Shown here piece by piece: positions 12,311 to 24,522 of a DNA stretch of 64,000 nt. Both the position numbers and the translations under genes were made by a program. The notes beneath the pieces were generated by a model. It was not told the origin of the DNA, made no database searches, and saw only the letters and a program-made list of their open reading frames with translations. Location: contig NC_135255.1 of assembly GCF_964204865.1 (NCBI RefSeq), positions 12,677,135 to 12,741,134 of the forward strand, read 5' to 3'. Positions within the stretch are counted from its first letter, which is position 1; every line of letters begins with the position of its first letter. Source of the DNA: Styela clava. Taxonomy: Eukaryota; Chordata; Ascidiacea; Stolidobranchia; Styelidae.

Positions 12311-12861
12311 TTGTCACTCGTCACAATGGATTTGTGCTATGAAGTGGCGTGGTAAAAAATCACAGTCACGCCTGACAATGAGAACTTTGAATTTACTATT
12401 AAAATTGGAGAACACCGAAAAAGTTACTATGAAATAATACAATAAGGGCAATTAATTTCAGACCCAAAATATTAAATGATTTTCATTTTATTTTTTATTT
12501 TGGGCTCTTTATTAGTACGAATTGCAGTGTGAGTATCTTGTATCTGCCAATACTAGTAATCTAATTTTTGAGATGATACTTACTTGGTCGTTAATTCACT
12601 GTTTTAATTGCTTTCAATATGGAATGACCAGACTCAAATGTATTAATTCATGAATTAGAATTCCGGTAATTTCCAAGCGGTGTTTCATTTCGCTGAATGA
12701 GATGTATAAGTAGAGTAATTAATGGATAGCAATATTAGCTTATATTGGATTTCATTCATTTTATAATGCAATACTCCGTCCGGCAAAATTTGAAGAATCA
12801 CTTGTTTCAAAAGTTCGAGTGGGTTCATTCTTGAGGTTCAAATCAACAGGGAATGTTTTTT

Positions 12862-12971
12862 GGACCTCCTGAAGTATGCGCACCAAGATGGCGCACAACC
12901 TGAACATAGTATGTGTGCACCGGTAGGATTCAGGTTGTGCGATATCTTGCTGTGCATACTTCTGGAGCACC
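12862..12971. mobile_element. Palindromic hAT-like MITE, copy 1
   Basis: About 110 bp with long inverted ends: GGACCTCCTGAAGTATGCGC on the left and its approximate complement ending CTTCTGGAGCACC on the right. It carries the CCAAGATGGCGCACAACCTG core of the family. The flanking T-rich 8-mers are only approximately duplicated. Confidence 0.7.
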
Positions 12972-14296
12972 CTTTTTTAATATGATATAATGGCAACAAT
13001 TTTATATATTATACTGAGGAGAATGAATGCATTGAAAAATCGTACTATTTGAGTTTCGTTTAAACCTTATGGATTTTGAAATATTTGTTCTAGTTCAGAT
13101 TTTTGTTTATGGATTCGTGTCAGGAATATTTAACAAAGATAATACCTCTAACAACTCGAATACTGACGAATGTATGTAAGCTTTATGAAACATTTGTGTA
13201 CTTGATCAATACTGTTGGACCTATAAATCCATGCCAATTGTTTCTGACTTTGTTGTAATGATTGATTCGATACGCTGGCACATTTTGATATTCTCCCTAC
13301 GTAGTTCACGTTCGCATAGCGTACATGTGTTAGGGTAGCGTATGTTAGGCTTTCGCTTGTAGGATTTTCAGTATTTTATTTTCCATATTTACTTTGCTTC
13401 TAAAGATTCCCTAAAACATTTAAAAGCTTTCTAAATCCTTTAAAATACATTATTAAAAGAGTATGTAATTATTCCCGATCTAACAGAAGTATGTTCGTCA
13501 ATTCGTTTCACTTTGATAATGGTCTTGACTTTTGATTCGTAATTATGGGGATACAATTCGATTAAAAATGAAAAAAAAAATCAAAGGTAGTATGTAAAAA
13601 GAACTCTGCTACAATCAAAAACTCCTTGTTTTGAATAAAAATTGCAATCGTGAGGTTTTTTGTTTCTGTCCTTAGGCTGTTAGAATAAATGTTGCAGCGC
13701 ACAGTATTTTGTTTGTACGTTGGCACAGATTCATACAAAGTCTCAAATTTTATCTACATCAACGACGAATCTGTTGCCTTAGGCTTCAACATCTTCAATC
13801 TAAATATTCGGAAAAGCAAGTCAATAAACAGGATTGCTGAATTCAATGTAAATTCTTGCTAGTGAGATTTTATCAAATTCATACCATTTCCCAATAATGT
13901 TTCTCTGGGGATTTTTTTATGCTGTTGCAGTGTATGATCTGTTTTAAAAGTATATTCAAAATTAATCCAATATTTCTTTTATCGATTACAGTGTTGTTAA
14001 TGAATTGATTCGAATATCATGGCGGAATAGAAACCGGATATTGAAAAGTATGTTGACTCTTCGATAAAAGGTCAATTCTTTTTCAGTACAATCAATCAAA
14101 ATTGAAAGGTTCTATATAATAGCAGCAAAAAGTTAAAAAATGGACTCAAAATAAGTTTGTTAGTTGTCGATAGCAAAAATAGTACAAAAGTCAGTACAAT
14201 AAATATATTTTATGTAAATGATAAAAAAAAGCTGAGGTCCAAAAGCCATGTTGCAGAAAATACGAGAGTGATGGCCTATTTGTTTAAACATTATTG

Positions 14297-14409
14297 GGCG
14301 CTCCCGAAGTATTCGTACCAAGATGGCGCACAACCTGAACTCTGTATGTGTATCAGGTTAGGGTTGTTCAGGTTGTGCGTCATCTTGGTACAAATACTTC
14401 CGGAACGCC
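14297..14409. mobile_element. Palindromic hAT-like MITE, copy 2, perfect 8-bp TSD
   Basis: A 113-bp palindrome starting GGCGCTCCCGAAGTATTCG and ending CTTCCGGAACGCC. It is flanked by a perfect 8-bp direct repeat cattattg (14289-14296 and 14410-14417). The 8-bp target duplication and lack of coding capacity point to a non-autonomous hAT-superfamily element. Confidence 0.85.
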
Positions 14410-16051
14410 CATTATTGTACCCAAGTTGGCCTCACATATTAAACAGTTTGTGATGTAGTTAGTCTTCAATTTAGTGTTCAGGAGTTTGATATGTCAGTCT
14501 GCCACCCACCTGTGGCCTTGTCTCTAGATGACAGACCAAACCAAACTTCTACGACTCCAGGAAACGATAAAAAACCACGCAGCGGAATGAATTAAGATAT
14601 ATGCATCATCAAGTACACATTAAAGTGGTGCATTTGGTTATCGTGGTTGACATTCAAGAATTATTCATCTGAGAACGTAACAAGCAATCTTTAGGGTTTC
14701 ACGAAATTATATCTACAAATCGGTACAACCTACTATGAAAACAACAACAACGATTTACAACGTTTCCTCTGTAAATCTAGTTTTTTTTTCGTTTTGGGCT
14801 AGTGCGCGCGCCATTACAAGAGCCTATTTTTGTTGTATCTATTTTGCAAGCATTTTCGCAGGCGATTAGTTATTTAAAATTACAATGTATAGTGCAAAAA
14901 GTACTTTTCTTTTCGGTTTGAGAACGTTGGTAAAAATAGATGTACTGTAATTAAGAACTTGTGTATAGCTATTGAAGTTACGCGTAACATATGAGGTCAT
15001 TTCTCACTGCAGATTGCAGAAATTTAGAAATAAGGCTTGTCTTTTTGATAAATTATTTGCCGACAGAATAGTATATTTCTGGGTATTTCTATTGCGTTTT
15101 GTCATCAATTTACCATGAGTAAATATAAAAATAATATGCACCGGTAATATTTAGTGCATACATATAGCGAAAGGAAATACGCTAATGAGCAAATAATATC
15201 GGGAGGTCGAGTTTTTATTATTGCATTACCAAATGCATTTCGTCGCACTAAGTTCTTGGAAAAACTAGCCCATACCGCGGGTGTAATAAATTGAATTCGA
15301 GCAATTGCAAGAGAATAAATATCTATCAGTGAGCATTTGATGTTTCACGTTTTGACGAGACTGCCAAATGCGCAGCTGGTGAATGCTGATGTCAAAGAGT
15401 CACTTTATGTTGAGTTTATCGATAGCATTCAGGCTATTCATTCACTATTTTTTTTTTGATTGCTGCTGAGTCAAAAAAATGCCGCACTACTGCAATGTAC
15501 AATACTAATTTTTTCAGCCTAGGAAACATTTGAAATTTAAGCAAACACGCCGTGAACGATCAAAAAATTCTTCATTGTTGAAATGAAAACGATTTCAAAA
15601 ATCTCATCGTGTTGTTTTGACAAAGTAATCTTGCAACCGGAGGTTTTATTCGAGTATGAGTTTAAAAATAGTTTTTAAATATACAGGCATGAACGTCGTA
15701 TATATATTGTTTTTCTGATCAACAATTTCAGAAACCGACGAATCAATAGTGAATTGCAAGACCGTCAGTAGTCGATACGATGAAAAATTATTTTCAGAGA
15801 ATTGACTTGAGGAGCAAATAACCTGAAATAAGCGTGCCAAACTTTGAAAATCTTAGTCATTAGTATTTCGTTTAGTTACCAACAATATTTTATATCTCCT
15901 AAACAGGTCGCAGTACCATAAAATATAGTGAGTATGTAACCTTAAATATAACATATATAACTCCTATTTATATTGTAAAAACAGTTTTACTTTCAGTATA
16001 TTAATCGGAACTGCTATTTCGTGCAAAATTGTTGCAAATTAACACGTTGCC

Positions 16052-19000
16052 ATGGATAATTCTGAAGATTATTTTCATCCAGCAGATTTCGTCATTTTTG
16101 GCGGTAAGTTTATTTGTACGTCTTGGAACGTGATTTAATAATGCTTGTACTATAGTATAAAATCTTTAGCATACTTCAAGCATTGAATCATTGCAAAGCG
16201 AGCAAACGGTATATGCATTCACCTATGACACTTCTGCCGTGAATGACTGCAGTTATTTTGTTTAGTCAGTAAACTGAATGCCTTCCGTCATGTATTCTGT
16301 TTTTATTCTGATAATGGCACAATTATTACAGTATAGAAAATTATACCGCAGTGAGTCTTTAAAAACGTGCTGGTAAAAAACAATAAATAACTTGTATCTG
16401 TATTTTTTTTTTAAATCATCGAAGATGTATTGTTGAACCATGAAAACTAGTTTTTTTTTTTAAAAACATGTGATGCATTTAAGAGGGGCTCCAACTTGAG
16501 TATAGATTTTTATTAATCAGCCCTTAGAATTTCAGAATGAAAATATTCAAACAATGTTATGAGGAAGATGACAGTAAAGTAATTTATGATCAGTATATTT
16601 TTATATTTGGCATTCATTTTGAATTTCAAGTTTTAATTCATCATTTGAGGTAATTTGGCAACGGTCCGTGTCACGGCGAACAACAGTGGAATGTCATTTC
16701 TTGCAACATGCAAATAAGAGATTAATGAAACAACAGATGCGTAATACGAATAAATCAATGATGTGAAAGTAAGATTGAGTATCACACAATTATCCAAAAT
16801 ACTTTGCTTCCTGTAACTAATACTTTCATACATTGTATGTATATACAATAAAAAATAAAAGAAAACTGTAGGGTTCAATAAAATATGTATTCTAAAAACA
16901 GTAGAGAACCCAGCGCATTAATATTAACATGATTTTTCAACTAACTCTATCTAATTCAACTGTTCCATGGAATCCTGAATATAATGATATACATTACATT
17001 ATAAAAAATAAACAAATATTTGTGGTGAGGGTATTGATAAAATTCTATTGTCATGAGTAATCATTCCTTCTAATTATGCAAACTTTTTTTTCTAGCGACT
17101 AGCGACATTTTTGGATTCATATTTTATTTTTAGACGAAGCAAATTACTGTACATTACAATCCAAATTTAAAATAGAAAAACAGCTGTCGATAACACGATT
17201 CTTATATAAAGTAATTTATATATACATATATAAATATAATATAAGTTAAATCGAACAGAAAGATATTGTGCGTTTCGATTAAATAAATGGTTTGATTTAT
17301 TTCCTCTATTTATACCTTTTTACTGTACATGACTTCTCGGTATTTTCAGCTCACAATAAGGCAAAGGTCACTATCAAACACACATAAATACAAACGTTTG
17401 TGTCTTATTCAATTTCCGCACTGTTTTACAAGTATAATTATATTATTAAATAGGGTCATAGAACTCTAACCTTTATAAATGTATTTTTCAAATTAATATT
17501 TACTGCTGTATTTTTGTTTTATGCATCCCTCTTCCGGGGTATTTAAATTGTTCCATTTGCACGCACATCGAGTAGAGCTATTAGGACCAAATCGGTTGGC
17601 ACTATTTGGCATAATTTTCTACGAATTATGCACCATAACAAGTCAGAATATTTAAAATGTGCATACATGGCAATTGAATGAATCAAAAGATGTTTCGGAA
17701 TAATATAACCAGTCATTTTTAAATACGGCTTGTTTGTACAGAATTTCAAATGCCTTTGAAACAAATTTCAAAAATATTTTTGTAATTTTTACAAAATCTA
17801 AATTGGATTGCTAAAACCTTATTCTGACACGAAAACGTCAATATATTGTTACGCAAAGTGTACGTAAACCTTCCTATGATTATGTTCATTTTATATTGAA
17901 TAATAACATTACCATCAAGCAGGATTGCACAAAGCACTTTAGTACTAGCTCCCCCTTATTCTCTCTCTTTTTTTGAAGTCTGATTCGAAACAAACCTCAA
18001 CAGAAAACAGATTAGAATCTGTTTTTGTTTATCAAATTGTGGTGATATACCTTCCATCGAAAAACTTTTCGAAGCTAACGTCATATCCCTTACATTTCAT
18101 CGGAAATAAAAAAAAATACATGGGATATTTTACAAATACAAAACATCCTTTGCTTCCATGAAAAATTGAAATAAATATGATGTTTTTTTTAGCAATGCTC
18201 CTGATTTCAACTATCATTGGAATATTCTTCGCTGTTAGAGACAGATCAAATAATTCTACAGATAACTATTATTTTGCTGGAAGAAAAGCGAATCCGGTGA
18301 GTTCCCCATTATTATCAATATGCTGCAAATGCATTGCAAATGTGGAAATAGTTTGATATGTAGACTACTAGATGTTCTTTGCTTAAGATAGTTTACTCGT
18401 GATATAGGCCCGAATTTCTGTCAGTAATTTTTGGTGAATATAAAGGCTGTGTTGCGAAATGACATTTTTTTGTCACTTGGAAGGCAACTTAATTTGGTAT
18501 GTTAAAGAAAAGCATAACATATATATGTATTTTCCCTACACAATATTTATAAAATATGGAAACTAAGAAAATATTAATTTAGTTTCAAAGCCAACGACCT
18601 TGAAAATGACCGTTCCAACTTTATTTATAAACTTCTCTATTTCCTTTGATTTCAGATTCCAGTAGCTTTATCGCTCATTGTGTCATTTGTTTCTGCAATT
18701 GCTGTTATCGGTTTACCAGTAGAAGTATATTTGCACGGAACAACGTTTGCGTGGAATACTATAGCTCAGCTCATTGCAACAATCATTGCAATTTTATATT
18801 ATATTCCCGTGTATCACAGATTGCGATTGAAAAGTGTGTATGAGGTACGTAAATTGGATATATATAATGTTTAATTGTGCTTTGTATTACTGTTGAGATT
18901 GGATTTTTCATTCTTTAGTTACATCGATAAATAAATGGATTGTGGATCATAATTTTATCTAGATTGCTTAAATATTTTTCAATCACGTCAATCAATATTT

Positions 19001-22000
19001 ATAATGTTTTTCTTTTTCAGTACCTTGAACTACGATTTCATGTCAGCGTAAGAAAGGTTGCCTCATTACTTGCAATGCTGAATCTGGTATAAAAATTTTG
19101 ATTTCTCGATACATACCCCTGTTATTAAAACACAAAAATAGATTGGAAAATTACGATTACCAACCTCGAAAACGGTGGGAAAATAGAGAATTTCGGTTTT
19201 CAACATTTTCAACTTTATGTTTAGATTCTTTATTTGGGAGTCGTGATTTACATGCCATCACTGACACTGAGTGCTGTTACTCCACTTAGTCTTTACTGGG
19301 CAATAGCCTTAACCAGTGTTATTTGCACGTTTTACACAGCCGTGGTAAGTACAGTATTTCAAGATTAGTTTTAAATAAACCGGAACTTAAAATAAATGCC
19401 TAGAGGAAAATTTTCGGGGAATAGTAAGAGTAATGGTGGGTAGGTATATCAGATCTTTTATTTTCGGTACTTACATAACAAATGGGGTTGGTCCAAGCTA
19501 TGTTCCTCACTTTGTCATTTAAACTTTGTTGGCAAATCTTTTCTAATGTTTAAAACTTCAATAGATACAAATATCGATGTTTTGAATCAGATTACGGTTT
19601 ATGAAATGTTACTATATGTCTACACAGATTAAATGAGATGTTCCTTTCAAGACTAATAGTTAACAACTATTTTTAACATGTTACAGGGAGGAATGAAAGC
19701 CGTGATATGGACGGATGTGTTTCAATCTGGAATAATGATGGCTGGAATGTTGTCTGTCTTCATTCAAGGTGTAATCACATTAGGTGGAATAGAACCGTTA
19801 AGAGAAGCAGCTGATAGAGGAGGAAGAAGCAATTTTCTGACGTGGGTTACACATACATTTCAAAAGCAATACTGTTTTCTAATCACCCTATTAATCTATA
19901 TTTTGTGGCGTTTTGGTTACTAAATATTGATTAGAGCAACAATGTTTTCTTGCAATAGCGTCGTTTGTGGTGACCAAGAATATGATGTTGGCGGAAACCG
20001 TTAAAAACACCCATAAAATATCTACCATTAGGGTAACATTAGATTGTGATTCACTATCCATCATCTCACATCAAAATTATAAAAATGTTAAAAAAGATTG
20101 AGAATTTTGTTTAACGTTTAAAAAATGTTGATCAAAAACTTATCCTCAAATTTTGACCGAAATAAGAATTACAATTCAATGCTCAATTCATTTCAGTCTG
20201 TTTAAATACCAATGTGCCCAACAACAATTACAAGTTACAAGTAGACTAATTAATTATTGTTTCTAAAAATAATTCTATGCAAAAATATGTTCAATTTCAA
20301 TTCCACGCACTGACGTACAATTTAAAATATAATCAATAATGTCGGGTTAACAAAAGTGCATTCTATTAATCGGATTTAGCGGACATGCAGTAAAAACCAG
20401 GGATGCCCAACACATCACATTTACCATCGAAATCTAAAATAAACCAGATGAAAAAAATACCAACATTCTTTGGGAGATTAAGTCTAAATGCCTCTTTTTT
20501 ATATCATCTATAATTAAAATAAAATTATATTATCGGTAGGCGATGATGTAGAAAGAAGCCTTTTGGGCAGACATGAGTTTCGAATAATGGTATTTGATTC
20601 TAGACAAACTTGTTTCAAAACAAACATCGTTTTGTTACAACAAATTTTATCAATTTAACAATTGATTTACGATAATAAAATTCGTTTTAATTATCACGGT
20701 AAGTCACTTTCAACTTTTTAATTGAATTACTTCGAGACAAGTCAGAATTTTTTTTACACCATAATGTCCATAGGAGTTTGCATAATACTGAGCAACGCTC
20801 TTTATTCAAAGAGGATTCTAAAAGCCGATCGTTGACAGCGATTCCAAATGAGACATGATAGCAATGTATTATACAAATTTCCAGACATCCTACTGTTCAG
20901 TTCATTACACTCGAATTAATTTTTTCTTTTTTTTGAAAGGTTCACTTTTGACCCAAGAACTCGCAGCACGTTCTGGACAGTTGCATTTGGACTGGGATTA
21001 AATGCATGTTTTGAAACTGGTTGTAATCAAGTTTACATTCAGAGATATCTATCTTGCAAGACTGTCAAAACGGCAAGAATGTAAGTACGACAGCCGATAA
21101 TGTCAACGGGAAGTATGAACTTTACATATAGTGCCCTCGGTCAATTATTGATAAGATTGCGTTTCAGCTAAGCATCCAATATTCTTAACATTATGATGTG
21201 TATACAAATTTTGTGATCGATGTAGCATCAAATGCGATGCCAGAGTATAATACCTAATATTTCACACTAGCAAAATATGTAAAAAGAAAGCTAAAATTGA
21301 ATGAAAATGTAATTTTTCTAGCCAGGAATAACAGAGGGAAAACTTTTCTGATTCTCCGACGACTACTCAAAAATGTTCAAAATCCATAGCAATTATTATT
21401 AGCTTCGTATTCAAATGTCAATGAATACGGAGGTATATATAATATCTTTTATTATTTTGTCTCATCATAATGAAATTAGTATTTTTCCAATTGAAACTTC
21501 ATTAATTGTTAACTTAATTAATTGCTAAAAGTAAATTAACATAGTTTATTTGTGTTTAGAGCATTGCTACTTACATTGGCTCCTGGATTCTTTTTCACAT
21601 TAATTTCGGTAGCAAACGGATTGGTAATGTATGCTTTCTTTGAGGGCTGCGATCCACACAAGGCAGGTATAGTCGAGAAAGTGGATCAAATTATTCCACG
21701 ACTTGCTCTTCAAATATTTCAACATGCCCCCGGAATGGCTGGATTATTTGTATCTGCTGCATATTGTGGAACACTCAGGTAAATGTTCACAATATATAAT
21801 ATAGTAAATTGTATTTATGAAACTAATTCACAAAGTTATGTAAATTTGGAGAGAATGCATCAAATTATCGTTTCACAATGCCATATTGCGGGTAACGTTT
21901 TCTAACTATGCCACATTAACCATTTCTCATAATCTTAAAAATGATTAAATCTAAGTGCTTTATGCCATTTAAAGCTCGGTGTCGTCTGGAGTCAACGCAT

Positions 22001-23582
22001 TGTCAGCGTTGACAATGATGGATTTTATATCGCCATTCTTTCCCAACATGTCACCAAGAATCAAAGTTTGGTTGAGCAAGGGATTAAGTAAGATATTTTT
22101 TTAACATTGATTAATTAAACAACTGACGTACATTAATTAGCGACTAACTGTCTTTTAATTTCAATAATTTTGACAATAAATATTTTGCAGAACAATAAAA
22201 CCCATTCGATCAACCTATTACCAGTAACCATTAAAATATATCATAAACAAATTTTTTCAAATTTCTATGAAAACTTGAATACCAGGCACTATTTTCAAAT
22301 ATCTAAATTTGGCCAAATATATTGTGTATTTTGTGTTTGTGTTAAACTATATACTAATAACCATTTCCTCTTGTCTATATATAATATTTACTTCGACATA
22401 TTTTCTTATCTGTTTCAAAGCATTATGTTTTGGACTACTTGTCATGGCTCTGGCATACATAATATCTTTCTCCGACGCAAATATCATCGAAATAGTGGTT
22501 TCAATATCAGGCTTTATTGGAGGTCCAATGATCGGTATATTCACGATGGGACTGTTCTTTCCTTGGATCAACTACTTGGTTAGATTTTTACAATTATTAG
22601 GGTTAAACAATAATTAATAAAAAGGTAGTTGTTTTCTTGATAGCAATGTTTAGGAACGATCGTGGCTTTCGAACTTTGAGCAACAGCGCAGAGAAATACA
22701 CCCATATTTTTTCAGCATTTTTGGCTCAGTTCAATACAAGCAAATATGCAATCGGTCATGTATTTTGAAGTCTTTTCAATATAAATCTTACATGAGACAA
22801 AAGTTAAGCTTTTTCGTTTTTATATTTCTGTAGGGGGCACTTGTTGGATTGATATTAGGTTGGGCAGCAGCAACTTGGGTCGGGTTAACTGCAATGTACG
22901 TTACCCAATACGAAGGATCTAACAAACAGTTACCGATCTCGATAGACAACTGCACCGCGCTACCTACATCAGCCACAGACATGAATATGACAACAACCTA
23001 TATGACGCCGACCACAACGTCATTTGAGGGATCTGGATACAATTTCACAACTACTGAAAGGTTCAATAGTTTTTCTCGCTTTGGCATGCTTTATAAAACG
23101 AGCCACATAGAGATAGATATATATATATATAATTTTCGTTTATTTTCAGTTATAATCCTCGCATCAACACAACTTTCTACTCTATGTCACCGTTTCTTTA
23201 CGGCGTTTGGGGTTTCTTAGTAACTGTCTTCTTTGGCCATGTTATTTCTCTTATTTCTGGTAAGTATAATCACATTATGAATTTTTTTTTAACCAACCAT
23301 CTTTTAACCAACACGAGATGTTACAATGGTTACTAATCTGATCGGTGAGGAGAGACCAATATATTCAATATGGTTAGCAGAAAGCTATTTATTAGCTATA
23401 GCGTCTGTTTGGGTAAAAAGGATCACAGTTTTCTTTGTTATTTTATAGGATTCAATAAGCCTTCAGAAGCAAACCCAGATTTGTTTATGCCATTCCTGCC
23501 GATAAAAGCTTTTCGTTTTGGTGTTCCGAAACGCAGTAAGAGGAAGATCGAAGTTGAAGAGGAGAATGAGTCACCAATGTGA
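16052..23582 (+). CDS. SLC5-family sodium-coupled solute symporter, gene C
   Basis: Thirteen exons: 16052-16103, 18193-18296, 18656-18844, 19021-19086, 19225-19344, 19687-19841, 20940-21080, 21560-21778, 21975-22087, 22421-22578, 22834-23060, 23150-23259, 23449-23582. They total 1,788 nt and 595 residues, with GT-AG borders throughout. Family marks are DNYYFAGRKANP, YLELRF plus LGVVIYMPSLTLSAVTP, GGMKAVIWTDVFQ (about 178-190), TGCNQVYIQRYLSC (about 255-268) and SSVSSGVNALSAL. They match the SLC5A8/A12/A6/A5 clade of plasma-membrane Na+ symporters. The extracellular loop in exon 11 is Thr-rich with NCT, NMT and NFT glycosylation sequons. Exons 1-10 equal gene A in length, so the two are paralogues. 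The C-terminus ends in a short charged tail, unlike gene A. The start is in good context (gccATGg). Substrate is unknown. Confidence 0.92.
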
Positions 23583-23683
23583 ACAAAAATGCAAAAGACA
23601 ATCCTCAGCCCGTTTGTAAATACTAGAAATGTGGAAAAGATCAAATCCTGACGAACGCTGATTTATTGATACATATCATGGAA

Positions 23684-23689
23684 AATAAA
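23684..23689 (+). promoter_or_regulatory. Polyadenylation signal of SLC5 gene C
   Basis: An AATAAA hexamer lies about 100 nt after the stop codon, followed by further A-rich sequence. Confidence 0.6.
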
Positions 23690-24522
23690 ATAAAACAACA
23701 AACTTCAGTCTGAATGTTAGCATTTTGAAAGTTTAGCATTCTGATTAAAACACGCGTTTTAGGTAATAGACAAATGTTTACATTTTCTAGAAATATACCA
23801 TTTTTTTTCTTAAATGTTTCATTTGATTTTCAACATACCTCCATTGTTTTTTTGATTTGTTTGTTATAATCCATATACAGGAGCAAATGAAATAAATAAT
23901 ATGATGACCAAATAGCCCGTGAATTCATTTCAATAGATAAATATACAAAAATATGTCTTACATTTCGTGTTGTTCCCCAAAATGAATATTTAGTTTTGGG
24001 TTCAATTGACGTAGAATAGCGAATTTTTCGATTAGGCCTCTCGTTTTACGGAGCAAAAGAGACGGATAAATGAGTTGCTAGAGGGCGTACACCGGACACA
24101 CCGTTAAAAATAAATCTATAAACTGCTGTTTGAAACACTCAGTAAAATGTATAGTACTCAGCGAACCTTGGATTTGGATTTTATGTCTATGTATATAAAC
24201 TCATGCTATCATGTATCGCGACTGGAACTAAATCTTGTCTTGAATCTCAAATCACGGAAAATAGTTTGTATACTTCCAGCTTTTGTTTTGAATACGTGAT
24301 TTCAACAACATTTCAGCGGTATTGGATATATACAGATTATTAGCTATAGAACTGGTACGAATTGTCTTTGCTGAAATGCGATACGTTAGTCTCGACAATG
24401 AAGCGATTTGTTAGTTAAACATTATCTAAAACGCTCTATGCTCTGTTGGTTTAACATCATTCGGTGTAGCATATTATGCTTTGTGTCATACTGGAGTATA
24501 TGTTCACTGAATAACGGATACA
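23690..24522. other. Intergenic, no gene seen
   Basis: About 830 bp between the SLC5 3' end and the BTB gene start on the same strand. It should contain the BTB gene's promoter and 5' UTR, but I could not place either. Confidence 0.5.

Larger units (their letters stand above)
10470..16051. other. Intergenic, repeats only
   Basis: A 5.6-kb AT-rich stretch between the decayed SLC5 copy and the plus-strand SLC5 gene. It holds a dispersed repeat (12,005-12,310), two palindromic MITEs (12,862 and 14,297) and short AT tracts near 11,815. I found no exon with domain similarity. The small minus-strand frame at 11374-11556 is not supported. Confidence 0.5.

Noticed and set aside
22170..22617. Plus-strand open frames of 102-137 codons overlapping SLC5 gene C exon 10
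   Set aside because: They read from intron 9 into exon 10, partly in the wrong frame. The real exon begins at 22421 after a CAAAG acceptor.
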